From positions 45,537-109,536 of the forward strand of contig JAOBSW010000117.1 in NCBI GenBank assembly GCA_026214975.1: a stretch of 64,000 nt of DNA, written 5' to 3'. This DNA is from Gentiana macrophylla (taxonomy: Eukaryota > Streptophyta > Magnoliopsida > Gentianales > Gentianaceae). A program made the translations under genes and the position numbers. This document shows positions 1-10,918 of this stretch, in pieces; position 1 is the stretch's first letter, and every line of letters begins with the position of its first letter. The notes under the pieces were generated by a model. The model was not told the DNA's origin. It ran no database searches and saw nothing but the letters and a program-made list of their open reading frames with translations.

Positions 1-1274
1 CCTGTTTCCAGAATTTCATGCTTCATGTCAATTTCTTCAAATTTGCTCATGAGATATTGGATTAGGTTAGCAGAATCTAGTGGGAGATTAGAAGATTGTG
101 CAGTCTCAGATGTGGATGCACTAGATGATGAGTGTGAGCTAGATGTTACCTCAGTTTCATTAGATTCTTTAGCCATAAGGCATAGGTAAGCTTTTTCATT
201 GTTTAAGCTGTCAGCTTCATCATCATCACTAGAATCATTTTCAGATGATTCTTCATTCTTTTCACTGCTAGTTTTAGCTTTGAGTGCTTTCTTGCTTTTT
301 CTCTTTTCAGTTGTCTTGTATTTTTTTTATCCTCATCTTTGTCTTTATCTTCAGGGCCATCAGCCTTAAAATGACCTTTCTTCTGGCAGTTGAAGCATCT
401 GTATTCAACATTTTTTTTCTTCATGTCTTTGCTTGTGCTAGACTTCTTGTATGATGATGAACCTCCTTGGAATTGCTTCTTCTTGTTAAACCTGTCAAAA
501 CGTTTTACCAGTAAATCTACCTATTACTTCAGCTCATGTGTCTCTTTGTTGTTTGCATCAGTTGTGTTACTTTCCTGGGGTGCAACCAGTGCACTGGCCT
601 TATGTGCCTCTACTGGTGCACTGTCTTCGCCATTCAACTCAAATTCATGAGCTTAGTTAAGACATTAGAGTTAAGGTATCAGTGTTTGCAAGATTTGTTG
701 TCCCTCTTATTACAGATGTGATGATCTTCCATCTTTCAGGTAAGCCTCTCAAGATCTTCAGGCACACTTATTTCTGTGGATATATGTGTCCAAGTTTTTG
801 CAGTTCATTGATGATGCTTGAGAATCTGTTGTCCATTTGATCAATGGTTTCACCAGACTTCATTTTGAAGTTCTCAAATTTCTATTTTGCAACATATAAT
901 TTGTTTTCTTTAACTGCTTATGATCCTTCATTAATCAATGCCAATTTGTCGTACATCTCTTTTGCTAATTTGCAATCTTTGATCCTCATGAACATATTAA
1001 TGTCAAGAGTCTTCAAAATCATGTCTTTTGCAACATAGTTGAGGTTTGCTCTTCTCCTATCATCCTTGGTCCAATCTTTCTTGAGTTTGTCTATTACTTT
1101 TCCTTGATTTGCTCATGTGGTTACCACAGTTGTGATCTCAATTGGGCCATCATTGATTACATCCAGCATCTCCTCATTCGTTGCTGCAAGATGAGACAAC
1201 ATTCTTATTTTATATTCATCAAAATTATTAACAATGCATACAGGTACCTTTGACATAAAATTTGAGGAATCCAT
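1..1274 (-). pseudogene. gag: Copia gag (UBN2 domain plus zinc knuckle), decayed
   Basis: Gag is the capsid/nucleocapsid precursor. Reading leftwards from an ATG at 1272-1274, the N-terminus (MDSSNFMSKVPVC) leads into motifs typical of plant Copia gag, including KENKLYVAK, KFENFKMKSGETIDQMDNRF and LKILRGLPERWKIIT (UBN2-type region, about 730-1110). A zinc knuckle follows near 365-410, then an acidic DSSDDDEAD stretch and a Ser/Thr-rich tail. The frame is broken by several stops where Gln or Glu codons are expected and by a frameshift in the T-run near 319-328. The last cysteine of the CX2CX4HX4C knuckle is Gly (CFNCQKKGHFKADG). A (TA)n tract sits just upstream of the start codon. It cannot encode a working Gag. 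Confidence 0.85.
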
Positions 1275-1285
1275 AAATACAAATA

Positions 1286-1287
<2 letters not shown>

Positions 1288-1358
<71 letters not shown>
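1288..1358. repeat. (TA)n microsatellite
   Basis: About 71 bp of uninterrupted TA lie between the Copia primer site and the gag start, in the leader of the element. The reading frame through it (poly-Ile/Tyr) is not coding evidence. Confidence 0.97.
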
Positions 1359-1363
<5 letters not shown>

Positions 1364-1446
1364 CAAATTTGAAAACTACTTTGAAAATATGTGATCTCCT
1401 TGTTACTGGAAAATAGATCTGAACAGGTTCCGATACTAGGAATACT

Positions 1447-1458
1447 GCTCCGATACCA
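1447..1458 (-). other. Primer-binding site, initiator-Met tRNA type, Copia element
   Basis: The minus strand reads TGGTATCGGAGC two bases after the LTR end. It differs by one base from TGGTATCAGAGC, the usual complement of the 3' end of plant initiator tRNA-Met, which primes minus-strand DNA synthesis. Confidence 0.85.
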
Positions 1459-1460
1459 AT

Positions 1461-2724
1461 TGTTGGTCCCTTCTTAAAATGTTGTTTCAATGTAGATTAT
1501 GCAATCACAGATATAGAGTGTATAATTAAATAAAGTGCTGTAAAGTAAATTGCTGAAAGTAAATAGACACAAATGTTTATATTGGTTCAGGGTGGTGTAA
1601 TCCCTTAATTCACTCTTCTCCTATGATGATTGGAGGAACACACTATTGTTTTCACAGATACAATAGTATGATTGTCCTTGACTATAAAATCTTCAAGATT
1701 ATCACTCCCTGGCTTCAAAAGCTTCAATGACTCAGTCTCTATCACTGCTCCTTGAGAACAAATCTTTCAGCAGCTATCACAAAGGTTGCAAGTCCTTCTC
1801 AGATTCCTCATATTCAATTGCCTCAGTTGATGTGAATTAAATTCACAGATTTGTTGATCAATCTCAGAGCTTGATTTACAATTGAAGTTCTGATTCCTGA
1901 GTTGATCTCTAGATATTTCCTTTTAGTACAGATATAAGGCTTTTCACTTTGACAGAGTTTCTGCTTGTATTTTACCAGACTTGATCATTATCTTTCTTGT
2001 CTGTCAATGCCTTCTATTTATAGCCTTGATAATCCTTGATTTGAATTTCCGTCCATTGGCTATTTAATGTGGAGAATAATCCTTTATTCAATTCTTGATT
2101 TCCCCTTAATTATATTCTCCTTGATTTTAGTGATCAAATTTTTCTTCAAACGTTTATCAGAAAATCCGTCCTTGATTGATCCTCAATTGATGCATTCAAT
2201 GCTTGATCTTTATCATATGAATTCTGAATGAGTGAAGTTTACTTGGCAGTTCCCTGAATGGTTAAGTGATCTTCTGACTTAGCTGTTTAGTTCTTCCTTC
2301 ATTGCTCTGTCTTTACTCAGCCGAAAGACAGTTTACTTTGCCGGTTTACTGCATTGTTGTTTTCTTTAATTCTTTCGAGTACTTTTTGTACTTCACTGAT
2401 CCTTGATTTGGGTGAGATCAGTGTACACCATATTTGACAATGTATTTCATTACTTAGACTTATCCAATGTCATCACAGACTTCCTTGGTTATAAGTCAGA
2501 CCATAATGTCTTCATACTTCTCTGCTAGTATTTGGCTGGCTTTACTCTGCCGGGTATCTGTTTTTACTTAGCCGTCCTACCACCTAGTACAATACTTGTT
2601 TGACTCAACTTATACAACATGTCAGACTCTAAGTAAAGACTTATACAGTGAATTCTAACTTATTTCAGGCTTGCTATAACAGCTAGTATGGCCATCATCA
2701 AAACATAATAAAATGTTCGTAACA
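1461..2724 (-). repeat. 5' LTR of the Copia element
   Basis: In element orientation the LTR begins TGTTACGAACATTTTATTAT at 2724 and ends GGGACCAACA at 1461, giving TGTT...AACA termini and 1264 bp. The boundary is fixed by the adjoining primer site. The U3 side contains several spaced copies of a short word like ACT(T/C)(A/T)GCCG between about 2320 and 2580. A TATA-like box lies at 2014-2023. Confidence 0.88.
2014..2023 (-). promoter_or_regulatory. TATA-like box of the Copia LTR
   Basis: The minus strand reads CTATAAATAG about 700 bp into the 1264-bp LTR, a plausible U3/R promoter position. Confidence 0.55.
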
Positions 2725-2887
2725 AGTTAATGCGATTTTGTGATCTTGATTGCATAATTAATTAATAGGGAGTGGTATTGAATGAAAAATGTTTCTTTTA
2801 CATGTTAATTGTATATATGCATAGTTGAATGTTCTTGGTTGATGAGATGAATTGGGGGTTGGTACTTGTTTACCAATAGATTTATTG
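2725..2887. other. Short flank between Copia LTR and the nest
   Basis: This is AT-rich DNA with no ORF or repeat recognised. It begins with AGTTA, one TSD copy of the Copia element, and ends with TATTG (2883-2887), the left TSD of the Tat-like element. Confidence 0.6.
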
Positions 2888-3434
2888 TGATAGGCCGGCT
2901 CTGCCTACTGGCCTACCTACCGCCGCGTACTGGCGCATGTGGACCGAACAAGGAAGGAACAACCAGGCCCTTGCCCTGTGAACACAACCAATCTGGAATT
3001 GCTTCAACAACAGGCCCATGATGAGCACAAGGGTGAGAGGTCCACCCGAGGATCTCCACTCTGAGCACTTGGAGAATACAGACTGACGACCGGAAAAGCC
3101 TGCTAAGGATATGAGATGGCAACTCGAGGATCCGCGTCACCCACAATCGTCGAGTGACCCAATCACCACCACAAATTTAGTTGTACTATGTCTTTAGTTG
3201 TAATTATGTTGAATATAAGTCGGTCCTTACCCTATAAATAGGGTTCCATGTAACATTCATAAACAAGGTGAAATATATGCAAAACAAGGCAAAACTCGCC
3301 CATTTTAGTTGCTCTTTCTCTACTTACATTGTATTATCAATCACCACCGCGGAGTTCTTTAGCTCCACCTCATGCCACCAATCTTACACACAAATCATAG
3401 CCAGATATCCACCACACATCACCCGCTGAACAAC
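2888..3434 (+). repeat. Left (5') LTR of the Tat-like element, 3' end deleted
   Basis: It is colinear with 57375-57924 from TGATAGGCCGGCTC to CATCACCCGCT. It then diverges, and the last ~22 bp seen in the right LTR (ending GACGTTATCA) are missing. A TATA-like box TATAAATA lies at 3233-3240. Confidence 0.88.
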
Positions 3435-3508
3435 CTACAAAATAAGGAAAGGCAACTCATTGCAAAACAAGAAATGTTACAAAGGAGCAAAAAAAATCAC
3501 TTTGATCC

Positions 3509-3570
3509 TTATCGCTGCCTCGCTTCTAGATGGGAGAAGTACTGGTGCGTGGTTGGGCAAACCGGCATTC
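3509..3570 (-). pseudogene. C-terminal piece of antisense accessory ORF A, separated by insertion
   Basis: Joining this piece to 10065 onward, with one CATTC copy removed, continues the minus-strand frame of ORF A past a TGA into MPVCPTTHQYF and a TAA at 3509-3511. This corresponds to the segment after LICALCK in the related ORF at 5093-6745. It supports the reading that the element at 3571-10059 inserted into the end of ORF A. Confidence 0.5.
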
Positions 3571-5100
3571 GATGAGAGTCAACTTTACATGATTCGGTGC
3601 ATTTTCTACCCCTTTAACCACATGTTTAGCATGTTTTGGGTGGTTTAGACCGTTTTCGGTGTAATATCGTGAGTTTATGGCACGGGGAGTAAATCCGCAA
3701 ATTTGATGGTTTATTACCCCTTTTTGTTGTTATTAACCCTAATCCCGAGCACTTTTACCCTCCGGAATAGTTTTGTTGTTTTGGTCGTTCATGATGTTGT
3801 AAGGTATTAGCGACTCGAGCACCCGGAAAGTGATGATTCATGCTAAGAAGCATGATCGAGGCGATATGAGTGTTCAAAAGGGAGAAAAGATGAAGTTTGG
3901 AACAATTGGGGCGTTTGAACCCCCCAAACTGGCGTTTCAAAAGCACGATTTTGGACAGAGTGCACCTGCCCTTAAACGCGCGTTTGAGTTGAAGAACAAG
4001 CAAGAGCCTACCCAGAAATGAAGCGAAACTCGTGTTTGCCCTATGCAAAATGCTCGTTTGAAGAGAAAAAAACCTGCAGATTTTTCCCCACCTATAAATA
4101 CCCCACTTAGACCATTTCTTCAACAATTTTTACTCTCTTAGCAAAACCCTACCCCATTTTAGCTCTAATTTTGTAATAGCTAAGAATACATTCTCTTAGC
4201 TTAAATTAGTATAATCTTACCTTAATCTTTCCTTTTCCTAGCTCAAATTTCTACTTTAAACACTAAGTCAACGCCTTTTAATTAGTTCTTCAAAGTGTAT
4301 TATTTTTGGATCTCAAATTCGAAGTTCTCATTTCTATGGTATATTTCTTCTCTCTTTCACTCATTATGTCTTTAATTTATTGATGCTTTTATGTTTTAAC
4401 TAGTATAATGAGTAGCTAATCCCCTTTCATAGTCGAATCAAGTGAAATTTAGTGAAATCACCCTTTGGGTGATGTAATTGGGAGTGGGTAGTGCTTTTTA
4501 ATGTCTTATCTCGCTTGTTTCACGTCTTAGAACTTGCTATAACATCGCTAGATTGGATTGTACACCTAATTTAGTAATCACACACATCAACCTTATATAT
4601 GTATTTTGCGGGAAGATGTGGGATAAGGGTTCTAGGATCATGGAGTAGACCGGCTTAGTTGTTAAGCCCGGCCCAAAGTGAGGTTACTCGTTTTAACGTT
4701 TAAGCGGCTCAAAGTCGTAACATGTCTTGTTAGTGAATCTTCTAAAGGAAGGGTAGTTAACATGGAATAAGGTGTTTGGAGAGAGTTGTTCGAGACCTTA
4801 GCACCGAATTAGAGCACGCACCGTGAAACCGAATGCGAGAGTTCGTTTGTTATAATGCACACTCCCGGTTTTGTCTACCCTTAGGGTTGAAACTAGCTAC
4901 TTTGATCATGGTTCGTCTATGTCCCTTAGTATAACACTGAAAACATAGTAGTCACTCTTCTTTCTTCCTTTTCTATCTTTAGACATGTTAGTAAAAATCA
5001 CATTAGTGTCGTTGTAATATACAAGCACTTTAAGAAGATTGATAACCTAGACTAAGTAACACGTTCGCTTTGGTACTCACAAACACTTTTCCTTGGATTC
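3571..5100 (+). repeat. 5' LTR of the 3571-10059 element, truncated at its 3' end
   Basis: It aligns with 8433-9939 of the right LTR. The first base (T) is missing. The last 120 bp of the right copy (9940-10059), plus primer site and leader, have no counterpart; the homology runs straight into the ORF. A TATA-like box TATAAATA lies at 4093-4100. Upstream of it (about 3905-4070) are copies of a palindromic ACGCGCGT-type word, fewer than in the right LTR. Confidence 0.88.
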
Positions 5101-6745
5101 TTACGTGATGAGGCATCTGATGACAGCAGCCTATAGTGATGTGAGGAACTCGAGCAGTGACAGTGATAGAGAGGGGACAGCAGTCTATGACAGTGAGACT
5201 ATACCCCTAGCACAGGTGCAAGCTAAGCTCATGAAGAACACACCTGTTTCACTTCCACCACACAGTCTCCCAGAGCAAGATCCTCCACAAAATCCTCCAC
5301 CTCAAGACCCTATCCCTTTTGGACAACGTTTCAATTCCCCCGTGGCCTTGACCAACTTCAATGAATATATTGCCATGAAGAACTTGTGCTTTGAACGGGG
5401 GTTAGATCTTAGGTTGGCTCCTAAACCCTTTGTAGCCAACTTGTTGAAGCGGGGGTGGAATAATTTGATTTATGAGCTGGAGGGGCACTTGAATCTCACA
5501 CTTGTTCGGGAGTGGTATGAAAATTTCAGTGTTGCCAATTTGGAGTCCGGGTTTATAAGGGTACGAGGTGTCAATATGCCATGGTCTGTTAAGGTGATAA
5601 ATGACTTTTATCGGATACCGGCTTTTGAGGGCCAAGACTATGTTAGTTGGTTTGAGGCGAAGCAGCGCTGGGGCAATCTCGGTGATCCTTTAGAGAATAT
5701 GAGGAGGGAGATAAAGCCGGAGTTACAATGGATATCTAAGGGGGGCAATGCACGTACCCAGCTGGTGACTACTTCCTGGTCTAACGAGTGGAAAGTTAAG
5801 GCTAAGTTCTCCCAAAACCGCCTACTACCGAAAGACAACATCACAGATTTTCACATCAAGGATTTGCAGTTGTTTTATGCTATCCACTATGACCTTAAGG
5901 TGGATGTTGGGAAGAAATTTTTTGAGGAATTCAGGGACAACTAGAAAGTCAAGCGCCGTCAACTCATGTGCCCCTACCTTATTTGCGCGTTGTGCAAGCA
6001 AGTCCCGGTTGATGAATACCCCGATGATCAGATATTGCGGAAGAAGAAACAGCCTTTGGTTCCAAAGCCATTCAAAGCTCGCCCTGGTCAAAATCCATCT
6101 AGGCCCACCCCACGACCTATTCACACAGTTCTTCACCCTACCACCACTGCAGCCCCTACTACCTCCACTTCACTGCCTATTCCCCCACCTATCATTTCCT
6201 CTACCACCACCACTATACCTCCACCTCCACCGTTCACTACTGGACCCTCCACTACACCTCCACCTCCACCTTTTACCTCGACGTCTGTGGGACCATGGCT
6301 TAGTGAGCGCTAGGGGCTACTGATTGCTCACAAACAAAGGGATTGGATGGACACTTTACGGTTGACTCTTAATGGGATTGTTGAAAATCAGAGGGTATTT
6401 GCTCGGGCTAGACAGATTGACCTCCCTGACTTGTTACTGGATACATCACCGTTTCAGTACACCCCAGAGTTAGAGGAAGATTTGCAGAGGGTAGCCAAGG
6501 ATTTGATTATTGATACGCCATAGGAGGACTCTGATGATGCTACACTGGTTGATGATTGGGGATTAGACGAGCAGAATGACAGAGTTGAGACCGGAGAGCC
6601 AGACAGAGCTACTAGAGTTGGGACTGAGACAGGGCCAGAGAGGACAGGTGCTGCGGGGTCTACACAACCTGAGAGTGCAGCTTCTGTGGATGCACCAGCT
6701 TCTAGCACACCTACTATTGACGGACAGTGCAATGCGGTAGACTAG
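5093..6745 (+). pseudogene. Transposase_32-like (putative plant transposon protein) ORF with three internal TAG codons
   Basis: One frame runs from 5093 (first ATG at 5108) to a TAG at 6743-6745, interrupted only by TAG codons at 5942, 6311 and 6521. The N-terminus is Asp/Ser-rich (RNSSSDSDREGTA). Residues ~80-300 resemble the plant transposon-protein family now called Transposase_32, with YELEGHLNLTLVREWYENF, RGVNMPWSVKVINDFYRIP and LICALCKQVPVD. A Pro/Thr-rich region follows (about 6070-6290), then an acidic Ser/Thr tail. The biochemical function of the family is not known. The same fold family appears antisense in the surrounding Tat-like element. The ORF abuts the truncated 5' LTR, so its true N-terminus may have been lost. 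The internal stops probably mark decay; CAG to TAG change is the simplest cause. Confidence 0.7.
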
Positions 6746-8432
6746 CCCGTTTTTCTTGCACTTTTTATGCTTCTATCTATTTTGCTAGTGTTATTCACCT
6801 ACTTCTGATACTTTTTCACTATTTTGTTGATACACTTCACTCAGCATGTTCACACACTTATTTTTTAGCCCCTGAGGCCTGCTTGACCATGTATGTTCTT
6901 CCTTTCTTTGATTGACACTTTGGGATGACGTTGATGCTTTTAGTTTTTTATCTAATGCATGGATGTTCTGTTTTTCAATGATTCTTTTCTATCCTTCCAT
7001 TGCATGTCCCCCTGTCCCCCTCTTTATGCTTTGATCCCGTTATTGTGGCATGGCCTCGTTATTTTACGCACCCGCTTACCCTGTTGCTTGCTTTCTAGCA
7101 CGTGGACTTAGTCCGGTGTATGCGCTTTCTTTGATTCAGTTAATCTCGCTTTAGGTTTCGGGATGGATTTATACGAGGATGTCACGAGTTTTGAGTTATG
7201 AGTGTGCCCTTCTCCTGGGTTTTGGTTAAACAGCTAATTATTTTCCTCTTTCTATCTCTCACACACTGAGGACAGTGTGTCGTTTAAGTGTGGGGTGGGA
7301 GACTTAGCCGTTTTTCTTGTTTTGATTGTTAAATGTGCTATATATGTGGTATGCTTAGCCTATGACTGGGCTCGAGCCGATTTTGGGCAATTTTTAAAAA
7401 ATTTCAAGGGTTTTTAGCACCGTGTTGTGTGTGGTACTTTCACAATCGAGTGGTAACCACCTTAATGGGCACCCCGAACGTGTGCATTGCGGTTTAATAT
7501 TATCGTGAGAATAGAGTATTAATTTCACATATAGCTACACTTGTGCACAATTTGGTTGCTACTACCTCTCATACCACTAGTCTTGAGGCGAAATCGAAAG
7601 GGTCACCTAAGTAAGATACGGGATGACAGTCCTGGCGCTTCTTTGACCCGACCAGAGCCAAATAAGCCTAATCCTGAACATTAGACCTTCTTAACCCCTC
7701 TTAGCCTTGATAGAATGGTGGTCCACCACCATTCGTTTTGATAGCCGTTTTATAACTTAGTCGTAAAATCTTAACCCCGAGCCTTTTGTTTGGTCACGTT
7801 TCCCTTAATTACCCAACGAGTGGATCTAATCTTTTACTAGGACACACTTGCTAAGGCAAGTGTGGGGTGGTTGGGTAAGTGATATTTATGAGTGGGTTAG
7901 TTTTTCTCTTCTTAAGGAGCTATAAGGAGTGGAAGGGGGGTAATTTGGTCTTTTGTTGTGGGTTAGCACTAAAAGCCCAATAGAAGGGCCTGTTCAAAAA
8001 AAAAAGTGAGGAGAAGTGATACACTTGTTGATTAGGTTCACTCATATTTCTTTTTCTCCAGTTCCCAAAATATCCTTTTTGATTAACCGGAATCACCCTA
8101 GCCTAACGTTATAACCTTTAAAGTCCTACCCGATCGTGTCCAGACTTAGTGACTTTGATTAGTGGAGAGGCTAGTTGGTATGAGACGGTTGGTAGACCTT
8201 TGGTCGGGATACAAGACCCGACAATATTTTTGGGCACTTGTGTTTAGCTTGGCACTACACACACTCCATTTTCTTGATAATGTTACACCGGCGTGTATAT
8301 GTTCGTGTTTCTTAGTTTGTGGTTACTTCGAGAGTGTGAATAGTAGCACCTACATCACAAAGTTGAATCCCTTGGTTGGTTTTAAAATGCCTAGTTTACT
8401 CGAGGGCGAGCAAAGGCTAAGTGTGGGGTGGT
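6746..8432 (+). other. 3' untranslated part of the 3571-10059 element with three PPT-like tracts
   Basis: No convincing coding sequence was seen over 1.7 kb. The word AAGTGTGGGGTGG occurs three times (7286, 7858, 8419). The last copy directly precedes the 3' LTR and is the likely polypurine tract for plus-strand priming. The other two are spaced 572 and 561 bp and could be internal priming sites or remains of duplicated ends. Confidence 0.6.
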
Positions 8433-10059
8433 TGATGGGAGTCAACTTTACATGATTCCGGTGCATTTTCTACCCCCGTTTACCACACGTTTAGCATGTT
8501 TTTGGGTGGTTTAGACCGTTTTCAGGGTAATATCATGAGTTTATGGCACGCGGAGTAAATCCGCAACTTTAATGGTTTATTACCCCTTTTGTTGTTATTA
8601 ACCCTAATCCCGAGCACTTTTACCCTCCGGAATTGTTTGATTGTTTTGGTCGTTCATGATGTTGTAAGGTATTAGTGACTCGAGGACCCGGAAGGTGATG
8701 TTTCATGGTGAGAAGCATGATTGAGGCAATATGAGTGATCAAAGGGGAGAAAAGATGATGTTTGGAACAATTGGGGGTCAAACGCGCGTTTGAACCCCCC
8801 AAACTGGCGTTTCAAAAGCACGATTTGGGACAGAGTGCACCTACCCCTAAACGCGTATTTCAAGCCCCCCTAAACGCGCGTTTCAGTTGAAGAACAAGCA
8901 AGAGCCTTCCCAGAAATGAAGCGAAACACGCGTTTGCCCTATGCGAAATGCTCGTTTGAAGACAAAAAACCTGCAGATTTTTCCCCACCTATAAATACCC
9001 CCCTTAGACCATTTCTTCAACAATTTTTAGTCTCTTAGCAAAACTCTACCCCATTTTAGCTCGAATTTTGTAATAGCTTAGAATACATTCTCTTAGCTTA
9101 AATTAGTATAATCTTAGCTTAATCTTTCCATTTCCTAGCTCAAATTTCTACTCTAAACACTAAATCAACCCCCTTTAATTAGTTCTTCAAAGCGTTGTTT
9201 TTTGGATCTCAAATTCGAAGTTCTCATTTCTATGTTATATTTCTTCTCTCTTTAACTCATTATGTCTTTAATTTATTGTTGCTTTTATGTTTTAACTAGT
9301 ATAATAAGTAGCTAATCCCCTTTCATAGTCGAATCATGTGAAATTTAGTGAAATCACCCTTTGGGTGATGTAATTGGGAGTGGGTTGTGCTTTTTAATGT
9401 CTTATCTCGCTTGTTTCACGTCTTAGAACTTTCTATAACATCAATAGATTGGATTGTACACCTAATTTAGTAATCACACACATCAACCTTACATATGTAT
9501 TTTGCGGGAAGATGTGGGATAAGGGGTTCTAGGATCACGGAGTAGACACGGCTTTCTTGTTAATCCCGGGCCCAAAGTGGTTACTCGTTTTAACGTTTAA
9601 GCGGCTCCAATGCGTAACATGTCTTGTTAGTGAATCTTCTAAAGGGAAAGGTAGTTAACATGGCATAAGGTGTTAGGAGAGAGTTGTTCAGACCTTAGCA
9701 CCGGAATTAGGAGCACGCACCCATGAAATTGAATGCGAGAGTTCGTTTGTTATAATGCACACTCCTGGTTTTGTCTACCCTTAGGGTTGAAACTAGCTAC
9801 TTTGATCATGGTTCGGCTATGTCCCTTAGTAACAATCACCTTAGTGTTGTTGTAATATACAAGCACTTTAAAAAGATTGATAACCTAGACTAAGTAACAC
9901 GTTCGCTTTGGTACTCATAAACACTATTCCTTTGGGTTCGACTGCACTCTCGCTGCTATGCTAGTAATTGACCCGGTACACTACCGGTTAGAGATCTAGT
10001 TTGCCCACGGTTTCGAGTCTTTATAAATTGTTTTTGGCGGGTGAATTTTAGCTCAATCA
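8433..10059 (+). repeat. 3' LTR of the 3571-10059 element
   Basis: It starts TGATGGGAGTCAACT, ends GCTCAATCA and is 1627 bp long. It is followed by the TSD copy CATTC. A TATA-like box TATAAATA lies at 8990-8997. Just upstream is a perfect 16-bp palindrome TCAAACGCGCGTTTGA (8778-8793) and further copies near 8850-8885 and 8930. The left LTR has lost one or two of these units. Confidence 0.9.
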
Positions 10060-10062
10060 CAT

Positions 10063-10815
10063 TCAACGGCTTCGAATACACAAGTTTAAGATCATCCAGG
10101 CAAAAGGCAGAGGCAGCATGTCGCTCATCAAGGTGGCAAATTTGCTCACCTCAGAATGAATTAAGCGGCCCAAGTTGATCATTGTCTTGGGAATCGAAAG
10201 AGCGTAGAGGACAAACGCTTTAGCATCAGTAACCTCATAGGGGTCGAGCATACAAAAGACCCGAGTATTCAGAAAGCGTTTCCACTCCCTCTTCACCCGA
10301 TTCAGCATGTTGACTCTCACATATGTGCCATCAACCCACTCGTCACGTAGCAAAAAGTGGAAGGCATCGAACCGGGTAGCATAGTAGTCGCTCCCGTCAT
10401 CAAGAATCCAGATGGTATCGTAATCTTCAGCAGGATCTGAGAGGCCATAAAAGTCCTTTATGGCCGTCGGAATGAAGTTCACCGTCACTCCATGGACGGT
10501 AACGACAGTAGTGCGATCAACATGACCATTTTCCGACAAGGCAGAATAGAACTCTCACACCAGGGTCAAGTTATATTCTCCGGCCAGGGTGGTAACAAAA
10601 TTCCTCCAACCATTGGCATTAATGGTAGCCCGATAACCTGGCCCGATATGACCCAGATTCAGCCTCCTCTCCACCAAATGACCATGGTCACGGAAAAAGT
10701 TCATGAAGTTGTTCATAGCCACCAGTGAGGCGGTGGCCTGAAAACAAACGGAAGGTTCATCTACGGCAGGCTCAAAGGAATTGGAACCATGACTGGAAGA
10801 ATCAGAAGAAGACAT
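10063..10815 (-). pseudogene. Antisense accessory ORF A of the Tat-like element (Transposase_32-like)
   Basis: The likely start is the ATG at 10813-10815 (MSSSDSSSHGSNSF), about 100 bp after a TATA-like box on the same strand (10919-10928). The protein contains GWRNFVTTLAGEYNLTLV, then a TGA at 10552-10554, then EFYSALSENGHV, IKDFYGL, VKREWKRFLNTRV and a final PFAWMILNLCIRS. These match the Transposase_32-like pattern also seen at 5093-6745, from which it is clearly diverged. It lies antisense to the LTRs, as some Tat-lineage accessory ORFs do. It is broken by the in-frame stop and by the 3571-10059 insertion at its C-terminus. No function is known. Confidence 0.7.
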
Positions 10816-10918
10816 GATGAAATTTTCAAAAAGTGAGGAAAAGATGAAAGAAATATCCCAAGAGGAATGAAGGATATTCAGAAAAAGTTGCAAGTGAAGA
10901 AGAAGATGAAGGCATCCC

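Larger units (their letters stand above)
1..2724 (-). mobile_element. Ty1/copia LTR retrotransposon, 5' part only (runs off the left edge)
   Basis: A minus-strand Copia element is seen from its 5' LTR (1461-2724) through the primer site (1447-1458) into a decayed gag (1274 down to 1). Protease, integrase, RT and the 3' LTR lie beyond the left edge of the window. The order LTR, initiator-Met-like primer site, UBN2-type gag, zinc knuckle fits Ty1/copia. The 1.26-kb LTR is compatible with the larger Copia lineages, but without pol the lineage cannot be fixed. The 5 bp next to the LTR, AGTTA at 2725-2729, are one half of the expected target-site duplication. Confidence 0.85.
3571..10059 (+). mobile_element. 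Athila-like LTR retrotransposon with Transposase_32-type ORF, non-autonomous
   Basis: LTRs of about 1.5-1.6 kb flank a 3.3-kb interior and are bordered by CATTC duplications at 3566-3570 and 10060-10064. The LTR start (TGATGGGAGTCAACT) and the preceding tract (GCTAAGTGTGGGGTGGT) resemble those of the Athila element at 16591-56409, which suggests the same lineage. The interior has one Transposase_32-like ORF and no gag-pol, so it must have moved with proteins from elsewhere. The 5' LTR is cut short, and the primer site is missing. Confidence 0.9.

Noticed and set aside
1113..1490. 125-codon minus-strand ORF with a long Ile/Tyr run
   Set aside because: The run is the (TA)n microsatellite. Only the part after the internal Met at 1272-1274 has gag resemblance.
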